Source: Pseudoalteromonas luteoviolacea S2607 (GTDB lineage: Bacteria > Pseudomonadota > Gammaproteobacteria > Enterobacterales > Alteromonadaceae). From it: a DNA stretch of 64,000 nucleotides. The position numbers were made by a program, and so were the translations under genes. Shown here piece by piece: positions 1 through 7,541 of the stretch (its first letter is position 1; every line of letters begins with the position of its first letter). The notes below the pieces were generated by a model. That model saw only the letters and a program-made list of their open reading frames with translations. It was not told where the DNA came from and searched no databases. Location of the stretch: positions 1-64,000 of the forward strand of contig NZ_AUXV01000072.1 of assembly GCF_001625575.1 (NCBI RefSeq), in the 5' to 3' direction.

Positions 1-5
1 GCGCC

Positions 6-33
6 ATATTAACCGCTTCACCTTTAAAGTCAA
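6..33 (-). promoter_or_regulatory. rrn operon P2 promoter
   Basis: Read on the minus strand there is a -35 TTGACT (28-33), a 16-base spacer and a -10 TAATAT (6-11), followed by the GC-rich discriminator GGCGC. It lies about 127 bases downstream of a stronger P1 promoter, the spacing seen in E. coli rrn operons. The rRNA genes themselves would lie left of the window, so the target is inferred. Confidence 0.7.
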
Positions 34-132
34 CTAGAAAATTTAATTTATTTTCAATTAAGCTTTCCGTTTAGCTTTACCTTCACTTTAGTTTGCGCTT
101 TTCGTTGCATCCCGCCGTGTCAGTGGGTGCGC

Positions 133-160
133 ATTATAGGGAGATTTAAGATTGGCGCAA
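133..160 (-). promoter_or_regulatory. rrn operon P1 promoter with AT-rich UP element
   Basis: On the minus strand the -35 is TTGCGC (155-160), the spacer 16 bases and the -10 a perfect TATAAT (133-138). It continues into GCGCACCCACTGACACGG, nearly identical to the start region of E. coli rrn P1 promoters. The stretch at 161-190 is strongly AT-rich and fits an UP element; further upstream there is room for Fis sites. Together with P2 it marks an rRNA operon transcribed out of the window to the left. Confidence 0.82.
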
Positions 161-252
161 GCGTTTTTTATAAGAAAATTTAAAAAAAACTCCAACAGCT
201 CAAATAGCAAACAAAAACGCTGATTTAAGCACAAAAAACAACCCAAAAGTAC

Positions 253-280
253 AAAAGCCCTCTTAAACTAGAGGGCTTTT
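253..280 (-). terminator. Rho-independent terminator after the porin gene
   Basis: Inverted repeat AAAAGCCCTC / GAGGGCTTTT with an 8-base loop and a T-run in the minus direction. It lies about 30 bases past the porin stop codon and separates the porin from the rrn promoter region. Confidence 0.8.
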
Positions 281-311
281 GCTGCATGATATCTTATATA
301 GAAGGACTTTT

Positions 312-1250
312 TTAGAACTTGTATTCAATACCAAGGCCTAAATAATCTTCCTCTGTACCATTGTCTTCATCAACTGATGAGTAGAATGCATACAACTTAG
401 CAGCTTTAGCTAGTTTGTGGTCGATACCTATGCTGATGCCATCCACATCTTTAGAAGCTGCGGCATCAAAGTCAATCATTTGATACTGAAGTTTAACAGT
501 ATTTGCGCCAAAGCTGTAAGCAGCATTAAGTAAGAAGCCATCAGCTGTGCCTGTGCCATCTACTTTTTCTTGTTTCTGGTACATTGCGCCCAACTTCAAA
601 TCATCCGTAGCTTTGAACTGGCCAGTTACACGAAAAGCATCATAGCCTTTTACTTCGCTATCACCAGCAAGTGATACATAGAACTTTGACTTTTTAAGCT
701 TTGCGTCACCATATGTAATCGCACCTGAATAGCCATTTTCGCCATCAGTTGCATCTTCCGCAATAAAAGTACCAAGTACTTTGAACCCATTGTAGCTTGC
801 CGACTTGAATGAAACAGAATCGCCTAAACGGTTTTCGCCTTTAAAGATGTTCTTAATATCAGCTTCTAAGTCATTAAATAGGTCAATTTTACCTTGAGAC
901 TGTTTAAAAGCAGTATCGTTACGACCGATAACAACCTCACCATACTTGCCTTTTAAACCGACATACTGATTACGAGCAGTAATGTTGTCATCATCTCCTT
1001 TTGAGTCCGCGTCTGACACGTCGACTTGGAACTCTAGTTTGTAAATTACTTCAAGTCCTGAATCTAGTTTTTCAGAACCTTTGAAACCGAAACGTGAAGC
1101 ATTGCTTTTCACTTCAGTAAAAGAGCCGTCACCTTCGTCAGAAGATTGTACTGACAGGTTTGCTTTACCATATACATCAACATCGGCATGAGCATTCAAA
1201 GATAGACCACTAAGAATAGAGAGTAATAATGCTGATTTGGTTAGTTTCAT
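312..1250 (-). CDS. Outer-membrane porin (gram-negative porin family)
   Basis: A 312-residue general porin forming a 16-stranded trimeric diffusion channel in the outer membrane. An N-terminal signal peptide ends at about residue 22 (LNAHA, then DVDVYGK, the usual mature porin start). The rest alternates short amphipathic strands and acidic loops, and ends in the aromatic residue Phe (EYKF) recognised by the BAM complex. Acidic loops are common in marine porins. The gene is monocistronic, with its own terminator at 253-280 and an AT-rich upstream region of 166 bases after hdfR. Substrate preference cannot be read from the sequence. Confidence 0.9.
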   Translation of the reverse strand: MKLTKSALLLSILSGLSLNAHADVDVYGKANLSVQSSDEGDGSFTEVKSNASRFGFKGSEKLDSGLEVIYKLEFQVDVSDADSKGDDDNITARNQYVGLKGKYGEVVIGRNDTAFKQSQGKIDLFNDLEADIKNIFKGENRLGDSVSFKSASYNGFKVLGTFIAEDATDGENGYSGAITYGDAKLKKSKFYVSLAGDSEVKGYDAFRVTGQFKATDDLKLGAMYQKQEKVDGTGTADGFLLNAAYSFGANTVKLQYQMIDFDAAASKDVDGISIGIDHKLAKAAKLYAFYSSVDEDNGTEEDYLGLGIEYKF

Positions 1251-1416
1251 GTGTATTTCCTCAATATCGCAACACGTAATTTATTAGACAGGCGCAGTCT
1301 GCCAGCTGTAAGTGACAGAAATATTACACGTAAAATAAAAATGAAATTTAATTGAAACTGAAATTTCAGCATTGTGTCATAAATAGGTAATCTTACTAAA
1401 AACAACTATTTCTCAA

Positions 1417-2265
1417 TCAGTCTATGATAGAGGCCAATAGATTTACTATGGTTTCTATGTGTTCCAGCTGATCATTCCCTCTATGATAGGCTACGTATAC
1501 TTCTCTAAAATTGTGCTCCACCGAACCAACGTGAAACAGCTTTTGCTGCTCGATGAGGTCAGTCGCAAGCATTTTAGGTAAATAAGCAGACCCGCCACAC
1601 TGCAAAATTAGTTCCAGCGCAATACGCCCAGTACTTGTACGAAAATAGGGAGGCGCTGCACCGGCGAATTGCCGAGCATGCCACAATGAAAACGCAGTTC
1701 CCCAATCAACATACACATACTGTTTGCCAAAAAAATCATCCTTATTCGTTGTGTTAAAGGTACTGACTGGAATTATAGACAAGTTTTTAACTTGTCTAAC
1801 GATTAATTCATCAACTTTAGGTGGATCAAACAAAACTGCTACATCTAAAGTTCGCTCAAGAAGCAGTCTTGTACTTTCTTGCTGAGTCTTAACTTCAGCA
1901 ACTAAGGAGACACCAGGCATAGACGACACAATCTGGTTTATGCCAAATTGCAAATATGCATCCCAGATATTTGGCGTCCCAGCTAATGACAACTGCTGAC
2001 GCATATTATTTGCCAGAGCAACATCCAATCTCGCTCGCTGCATGCCTGTAAGCAACATTTGCGCATGTGGTAGTAACCTCTCACCTGGCGCAGTTAACTG
2101 AATGTTGTTCCTTTGTCGAGTAAACAAACTGACCCCTAAGTGCTGCTCCAGTTGTCGAATCCTAAAGCTTACCGCCGACTGGGTTATATACAGATTTTCA
2201 GCTGCACGGCCAAAATGGCGAGTCTTTGAAACTTCGACAAAAGTTTTTAATAGTTCCTTGTCCAT
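1417..2265 (-). CDS. hdfR: LysR-type transcriptional regulator HdfR
   Basis: A 282-residue LysR-family regulator. The winged helix-turn-helix lies at residues 1-60 (MDKELLKTF, then FGRAAENLYITQSAVS, RIRQLEQHLG), followed by a periplasmic-binding-like effector domain. It is divergent from maoP with 85 bases between start codons, the arrangement of E. coli hdfR-yifE. In E. coli HdfR represses flhDC; this polar-flagellum organism probably has other targets. A clear ribosome site (AAGGTGGGG) sits just before the ATG at 2265. The name rests on N-terminal similarity plus gene order. Confidence 0.85.
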   Translation of the reverse strand: MDKELLKTFVEVSKTRHFGRAAENLYITQSAVSFRIRQLEQHLGVSLFTRQRNNIQLTAPGERLLPHAQMLLTGMQRARLDVALANNMRQQLSLAGTPNIWDAYLQFGINQIVSSMPGVSLVAEVKTQQESTRLLLERTLDVAVLFDPPKVDELIVRQVKNLSIIPVSTFNTTNKDDFFGKQYVYVDWGTAFSLWHARQFAGAAPPYFRTSTGRIALELILQCGGSAYLPKMLATDLIEQQKLFHVGSVEHNFREVYVAYHRGNDQLEHIETIVNLLASIID

Positions 2266-2350
2266 TACCCCACCTTTTGATTAAAAAATCTCGTTTAAAA
2301 AAGCCAAAATAATAGTCCATACTCGTTGCAAACGATGCGAGGGAAACATC
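2266..2350. promoter_or_regulatory. Divergent hdfR/maoP control region, possible maoS location
   Basis: An 85-base intergenic region that must hold both divergent promoters. It contains the short inverted repeat TCGTT-gca-AACGA at 2323-2335. In E. coli the cis site maoS, which works with MaoP in organising the Ori macrodomain, lies near maoP. I cannot confirm a maoS match from memory. Confidence 0.35.
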
Positions 2351-2734
2351 ATGGATATGAATATAGCGGAATTAAAAGAAGCTTTTACTGCATCCAAATC
2401 ATTTTACGATGATTTGAATTTTCCACAGGGATTTTCGAGAAGCGGTCACTTTACTTTATTGGAGTCTGAGTTGTTACAACAACATGGATACCTGTTAAAA
2501 AGTCTACATGACGAAAAGCTAGCACCAGTTAATACTTACCAACAAAAATTCGTTGAAATGCTGAAGAACAAACGGCCGCCAGAAAATAGAATAGAAAAAA
2601 TTTGGTACAAGTACCTCTCGCTGACAACTCGTAAACATAAAATCCACACTTTGAGTAGTCAGGTTAAGCCCCCCTCTCATTACGAGAGTCCTAAAATTAA
2701 TGAAGAGCAGCCAGTCGCTGAAGTCTCAAGTTGA
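2351..2734 (+). CDS. maoP: MaoP (YifE, DUF413), Ori macrodomain organisation protein
   Basis: A 127-residue DUF413 protein. Family features are visible: an aromatic stretch followed by FPQGFSRSGHFTLLES near residues 24-40, the LLQQHGYLLKSL helix, and W-KY with a basic tail leading to HTLSS. In E. coli MaoP limits the mobility of the origin region together with the site maoS. The divergent hdfR partner and the nearby rrn operon reproduce the E. coli neighbourhood. GAGGG precedes the first ATG at a good distance. The C-terminal 20 residues (KPPSHYES onwards) are variable in the family. Confidence 0.88.
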   Translation: MDMNIAELKEAFTASKSFYDDLNFPQGFSRSGHFTLLESELLQQHGYLLKSLHDEKLAPVNTYQQKFVEMLKNKRPPENRIEKIWYKYLSLTTRKHKIHTLSSQVKPPSHYESPKINEEQPVAEVSS

Positions 2735-2879
2735 TTAATCCAACCTTATAGTTATGACCGTGAATACGGGGATACAACAGGTTTCTAATAATGCTCCCCG
2801 TATGAATCTTATATTCTTCATTGCTTTTTTGTCGCTTTCAGTTAAAACTGAAGTATAAAAGGCTGTTAAGGTTGTGCGT

Positions 2880-4115
2880 GTGTTAAGAAAAGTGCTAATC
2901 ATTGAAGACACTCCGACTATTGCAAAAGTCCAAAAACACATCGCAAGTTCAGTTGGCTACGATGTTGACGTAGCGACGACTTTAGAGAGTGCAAAGAGAC
3001 TAATTAATGATCATAATTATTTTTGCGCCGTGGTCGATTTCGTATTGCCAGATGCAACGAATGGCGAGGCCATTCCTTATACTGTAAAGGCAAATATTCC
3101 TACGATAGTTATGACGGGTAACTTAGAGTCTAGCACTCGAGATACTGTAGATAAGTATCCTGTGATTGACTACATCACCAAAGAAAACAAGCAAGCCTAC
3201 CAGTATTTAAAAAAGCAACTGCAACGATTACCTAGAAACGAGCAGGTTAAAGTTCTTGTAGTGGATGATTCAGCCGCCACGCGTAGGCACATTAGCTCAT
3301 TACTACAAAGACACAAATATCAAGTTTATGTTGCGGGTGACGGTATCGAAGCATTAGAAACTTTGAATCAAAACCCTGATATAGATGTCATTATTACTGA
3401 CAATGAAATGCCGAGAATGCGTGGTGAAGAATTGTGTGCGGAGATCCGCCGCCTGTATAGTAATGATGATAAAGCTATCATTGGCATTTCAGGCACAAAT
3501 AATGCCTACCTTTCCGCTCGCTTTTTGAAAAGTGGAGCAAACGACTATTTAAGAAAGCCCTTTAACCCTGAAGAGTTTTACTGTCGCCTGAGTCAAAACG
3601 TCGACATGCTTGAAAATATCGCAACCATCAGACGGCAGGCTAACACTGACTACTTAACACAATTGCCTAACCGACGATATTTTTTTGAACACGCAAGTAA
3701 GCAACTCACTCTAAACTGTCGGCAAAACCAAAGCAGTATGTTGGCCATGATTGATATCGACTTTTTCAAAAAGATTAATGATCAACACGGGCATGATGCT
3801 GGAGATAAAGTGTTACAGTCAATTGGGGAGTGTTTTGAAAAGTTCTTCCAACACGATTTGTATGCACGACTTGGTGGTGAAGAGTTTGCGGTGCTATTTC
3901 GCTGCGCAAATAGCGAACAAAACATGGCGCAGCTTGAGCAATTTAGACTCTTTTTAGAAAAGAATAGCAGTTCCCTTACCCCCTACCATATTCCATTTAC
4001 CGTTTCTATCGGCGTTGTAGACAAAGCTATTGAAAGTATCGACCCGCTCATTAAAATTGCTGATGAAAACCTATATAAGGCCAAAGAGTCTGGAAGGAAT
4101 CAAATAGCCTCTTAA
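2880..4115 (+). CDS. Diguanylate cyclase with two receiver domains
   Basis: Domain order is receiver 1 (about 1-115), receiver 2 (125-245) and GGDEF (255-411), as in PleD-like proteins. Both receivers keep the phosphoacceptor Asp (VVDFVLP and IITDNEMP, residues 53 and 174 from this start). The catalytic site is GGEEF (332-336), so cyclic di-GMP synthesis is expected. The RxxD inhibitory site five residues upstream is missing (it reads FQHD), so product inhibition through it is unlikely. Translation probably starts at GTG 2880, eight bases after AAGG; an in-frame GTG at 2874 leaves no room for that site. The gene is convergent with rarD and has no adjacent kinase. Confidence 0.88.
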   Translation: MLRKVLIIEDTPTIAKVQKHIASSVGYDVDVATTLESAKRLINDHNYFCAVVDFVLPDATNGEAIPYTVKANIPTIVMTGNLESSTRDTVDKYPVIDYITKENKQAYQYLKKQLQRLPRNEQVKVLVVDDSAATRRHISSLLQRHKYQVYVAGDGIEALETLNQNPDIDVIITDNEMPRMRGEELCAEIRRLYSNDDKAIIGISGTNNAYLSARFLKSGANDYLRKPFNPEEFYCRLSQNVDMLENIATIRRQANTDYLTQLPNRRYFFEHASKQLTLNCRQNQSSMLAMIDIDFFKKINDQHGHDAGDKVLQSIGECFEKFFQHDLYARLGGEEFAVLFRCANSEQNMAQLEQFRLFLEKNSSSLTPYHIPFTVSIGVVDKAIESIDPLIKIADENLYKAKESGRNQIAS

Positions 4116-4139
4116 TTGCCATTTAAGTGCTTAAGAGGC
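4107..4139. terminator. Possible terminator hairpin between convergent genes
   Basis: Inverted repeat GCCTCTTAA (4107-4115) and TTAAGAGGC (4131-4139), overlapping the cyclase stop codon. The loop is 15 bases and the T-run weak, so it is only a modest candidate. Confidence 0.35.
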
Positions 4140-4151
4140 CAATTGTGGTGT

Positions 4152-5060
4152 TTAACTTTGCGATAACGTCGGGCTTTTAGTTTTGCTCGCTCGTAAAGAG
4201 TCTATGCTGAAAAGAAGCAAGGCTCCCCAAATAAATGCAAATGTAACGGCACGCTCAATATCGAACTCTTCACCGTAAAACATGACAGCCAAAGTAAACA
4301 TTAAACTTGGTCCAATATACTGGAAAAACCCAAGTGTAGAATAAGGTAATCTTTTTGCTGCCGCAGTGAAACTAAGTAATGGAAGTGTCGTGACAATCCC
4401 CGCAGCAATCAGCAAAAGGTTCAGGTTCAAAGCATTATCAAGCATATTGCTAGTTGAACTCGGCTCAAGAAGATACCAATACCCCAATGCTAACGGCAGA
4501 AGAATCAAAGACTCAATGAATATCCCTGGCAACGACTCCACAGCCATTTTTTTTCTAAGTAACCCATAAATTGCAAACGAACACGCCAATGACATGGCAA
4601 TATATGGAAATGAGCCAAAGCTAATTAACTGAATAATTACCCCTGTTGACGCCAAAAGAACCGCTATTTTTTGTCCGGGGCGTAGCTTTTCCGATAAGAA
4701 CAACATGCCCAAAAACACATTCAATAGAGGATTAATGTAGTAGCCCAGACTTGCGTCTAGCATATAGCCATTATTGACAGCCCATATAAATAAGCCCCAA
4801 TTAAACCCTAATAGCAAAGCGGTAACTACCAACATTATCATCACTTTAGCATTGCCGAGGACCTTGCGAACCTTGTCCCAATTGTTGCGTAATGAAATAA
4901 CAATGAAGATAAATACAACGGACCAAATTACTCTGTGCACCAGTATCTCTAGCGCATCAACCTGTTCTATAGACTTAAAATAAATGGGCGCGAGCCCCCA
5001 CATTATGAAGGCCAATGTTGCATATATATAGCCTTGCCTTACATTAGAATCGGCTGTCAT
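4152..5060 (-). CDS. rarD: EamA-family permease RarD
   Basis: A 302-residue inner-membrane protein with about ten hydrophobic helices in two EamA repeats. RarD features include the N-terminal YATLAFIMWGLAPIYFK and the later GYYINPLLNVFLGMLFL and FFQYIGPSLMF segments. It belongs to the drug/metabolite transporter superfamily; the family name (chloramphenicol-sensitive protein) is historical and the substrate unknown. The start is well supported by GGGAGTG five bases before ATG 5060. It is convergent with the diguanylate cyclase and divergent from recQ. Confidence 0.87.
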   Translation of the reverse strand: MTADSNVRQGYIYATLAFIMWGLAPIYFKSIEQVDALEILVHRVIWSVVFIFIVISLRNNWDKVRKVLGNAKVMIMLVVTALLLGFNWGLFIWAVNNGYMLDASLGYYINPLLNVFLGMLFLSEKLRPGQKIAVLLASTGVIIQLISFGSFPYIAMSLACSFAIYGLLRKKMAVESLPGIFIESLILLPLALGYWYLLEPSSTSNMLDNALNLNLLLIAAGIVTTLPLLSFTAAAKRLPYSTLGFFQYIGPSLMFTLAVMFYGEEFDIERAVTFAFIWGALLLFSIDSLRASKTKSPTLSQS

Positions 5061-5335
5061 GTCACTCCCCTATTTATCACCCAATCGTGAAGAAGGGCAG
5101 CATTATACAGAATAAATAAAGCACCACCATGGCAGTGCATTAAGCACAATAATTTAGGACTTCAATTTCTTTACAGAGTGTATCGTCAACATGCCAATAT
5201 AGGGTCTTTGTTGTATTTTTAACTTTGCTTTTGAAGATGACTTAAAAACAAAATGAACTGCTTACAGCTTACATGCTCTAGTAGTCAAAAGAATACGCAT
5301 ATTAAAAGAAGACAATTTCACCAAAACACTCTAAA

Positions 5336-7159
5336 ATGCGCGCAATGGAAACACGCGCGACTTTTGAATCATTGACACCCCAATCCGTACTTAAAGAATA
5401 TTTTGGCTATACAAGCTTTAGAGCTGGCCAACTAGATACTATTGAAGCATGTCTTAGCGGACGTGATAGTTTAGTTCTGTTACCCACTGGTGGTGGTAAG
5501 TCCCTGTGCTATCAAGTACCAGCTCTTATGTTGCCCGGTGTCACTATCGTAATTTCGCCCCTCATCTCTTTAATGCAAGACCAAGTGGCACAGCTTCAAG
5601 CTCAGGGCATTTCCGCTGAGTTCGTTAACAATAGTATCGATTGGCAACAACAACAAAGCATTTATCAACGTTTGCACAACGGCGAAATTAAGCTGCTTTA
5701 TGTTGCACCAGAAAAAGTACTGCAAAGAGACTTTATTGATCGACTAAGTAATTTAAATCTATCATTATTTGCGATTGATGAGGCGCACTGTGTTTCTCAT
5801 TGGGGGCATGATTTTCGCCCTCACTACTGCCGTTTAAATGAATTGAAGCAAGCATTTTCACATGTTCCAACTATGGCACTTACGGCAACCGCTGATATGG
5901 CAACTCGCACAGATATTGTGGCTCAACTTGGCCTAGCAGAACCATTTGTGCACACTGGTAGTTTTGATCGACCGAACATCCGCTACACCATTGAGGAAAA
6001 GTTTAAGCCGCTCTCGCAATTGATGCGTTATCTAAAAACACAGAAAGGTCAGAGTGGCATTATATATTGCTCCAGCCGTAGACGAGTTGATGAAATTGCA
6101 GAAAAGCTTGCCGATGGTGGGCTTAACGCCGCTGCTTATCATGCGGGGATGGAAAATGAGCAAAGGCAATTTGTACAAAATGCCTTTGCCCGAGATGACA
6201 TTCAAATTGTTGTCGCAACCGTCGCCTTTGGAATGGGGATAAACAAACCCAATGTAAGGTTTGTTTTACATTATGATATTCCAAAAAGCATCGAAGCTTA
6301 TTACCAAGAAACAGGCCGTGCAGGGCGTGACGGCTTAGCTGCAGAAGCAATTATGTATTTTGATCCCGCTGATATCGGCCGGGTTAGACGTTTTTTTGAA
6401 GATATCCCCGATGAGCAACGAAGAAAAGTAGAACAGCAAAGGTTTAATGCAATGGCAAACTTCGCAGAAGCACAAACCTGCCGTAGACAGATATTACTTA
6501 ATTATTTTAGTGAATATCAAAGAGAGCCCTGCGGTAACTGTGACATTTGTCTTAATCCACCGAAAAGCTTTGACGCTACTTTGGTCGCTCAGCAAGCCTT
6601 ATCCTGCGTATACAGAGCACAACAACGCTTTGGCTTAGGGTATATCGTAGACTTACTACGCGGTGCAAATACAGCGCGGATCAGAGACAATCAGCACCAT
6701 GAGTTAAGTACATACGGAATAGGAAAAGAACACAGTAATGAATATTGGCTCAGCGTTCTGCGCCAATTGATACACCATGGCTTGTTAGCGCAAGACATTA
6801 CTCAAGGTGCAACGTTACAGCTAACGGAAGCTGCTCGCGCGGTACTCAAGGGCGAGTACGTCTTGAACTTAGCTGAGCCCCGCCTACAAGCCAGTCACGT
6901 TTATCAAGATAAACTGGCACAGTTCAATTATGATAGAAAACTATTTGCAAAGTTACGCAGTTTGCGAAAAGAGCTTGCCGACCAAGATGACGTACCTCCA
7001 TATGTCGTATTTAATGATAAGACCTTAGCGGAAATGGCACAGCAAACACCGACTAGCGACAGCGAGTTTTTACAAGTTTCGGGAGTTGGTTTTACCAAGC
7101 TTTCCAAATATGGGGCGCCTTTCATGCAATTGATCCGCAATTATCTAGCTGCAGAATAA
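5336..7159 (+). CDS. recQ: ATP-dependent DNA helicase RecQ
   Basis: A 3'-5' DNA helicase of recombination and replication-fork repair, at full family length (607 residues). Visible parts: Walker A TGGGKS (51-56), DEAH box (148-151) followed by CVSHWGHDFRP, the helicase C domain with YYQETGRAGRDG, the zinc site with four Cys (TCRRQ, CGNCDIC), the winged-helix RQC region and a C-terminal HRDC domain. ATG 5336 lacks a strong ribosome site; ATG 5345 is an equally possible start. A DUF3630 gene follows after 11 bases and is probably cotranscribed. Confidence 0.97.
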   Translation: MRAMETRATFESLTPQSVLKEYFGYTSFRAGQLDTIEACLSGRDSLVLLPTGGGKSLCYQVPALMLPGVTIVISPLISLMQDQVAQLQAQGISAEFVNNSIDWQQQQSIYQRLHNGEIKLLYVAPEKVLQRDFIDRLSNLNLSLFAIDEAHCVSHWGHDFRPHYCRLNELKQAFSHVPTMALTATADMATRTDIVAQLGLAEPFVHTGSFDRPNIRYTIEEKFKPLSQLMRYLKTQKGQSGIIYCSSRRRVDEIAEKLADGGLNAAAYHAGMENEQRQFVQNAFARDDIQIVVATVAFGMGINKPNVRFVLHYDIPKSIEAYYQETGRAGRDGLAAEAIMYFDPADIGRVRRFFEDIPDEQRRKVEQQRFNAMANFAEAQTCRRQILLNYFSEYQREPCGNCDICLNPPKSFDATLVAQQALSCVYRAQQRFGLGYIVDLLRGANTARIRDNQHHELSTYGIGKEHSNEYWLSVLRQLIHHGLLAQDITQGATLQLTEAARAVLKGEYVLNLAEPRLQASHVYQDKLAQFNYDRKLFAKLRSLRKELADQDDVPPYVVFNDKTLAEMAQQTPTSDSEFLQVSGVGFTKLSKYGAPFMQLIRNYLAAE

Positions 7160-7170
7160 TCAGGAAAAAA

Positions 7171-7470
7171 ATGACTAAGATTACTTACTTAGAAGAACAA
7201 GATGTACTTCTAATTAGCCCTAGCATGCTCCCAGATACAGATGACTTTCAATTGTGGGGAGAAGTTTTTCTGACGATGGATAAGTTGAAAATCATTGAGT
7301 TCAATCAGGGTGCCGATCGACACCAATGGCGATTCGAGTTTGACCAACAGCCTTTTGCATTGAACTATGAGTATTACAGTGAAAGCATTTGGATATCGCC
7401 TGAAGGCGTTGATGCATCTGCACTCATGTCATTTTTACACGCCTCTATTTGTTCAAATTTACAACAATAA
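7171..7470 (+). CDS. DUF3630 family protein downstream of recQ
   Basis: A 99-residue acidic protein without signal peptide or membrane segment; I recognise it as DUF3630, which has no known function. It has several aromatic and acidic pairs (WRFEFDQQPF, YEYYSESIWISPEG). The start follows AGGAAAAAA closely after the recQ stop (11 bases), which suggests one transcript and perhaps a helicase-related or regulatory role. That link is inferred from position only. Confidence 0.7.
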   Translation: MTKITYLEEQDVLLISPSMLPDTDDFQLWGEVFLTMDKLKIIEFNQGADRHQWRFEFDQQPFALNYEYYSESIWISPEGVDASALMSFLHASICSNLQQ

Positions 7471-7541
7471 TATAGACTTACCCAAGCATGTGTGCCTAAA
7501 TTAAGCCATACTAATAAGAATAAACGGTATTGGGCATACAT

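Noticed and set aside
1358..1369. CTGAAATTTCAG palindrome upstream of the porin
   Set aside because: Short and AT-rich; such palindromes are expected by chance in this composition. It could be an operator but nothing supports it.
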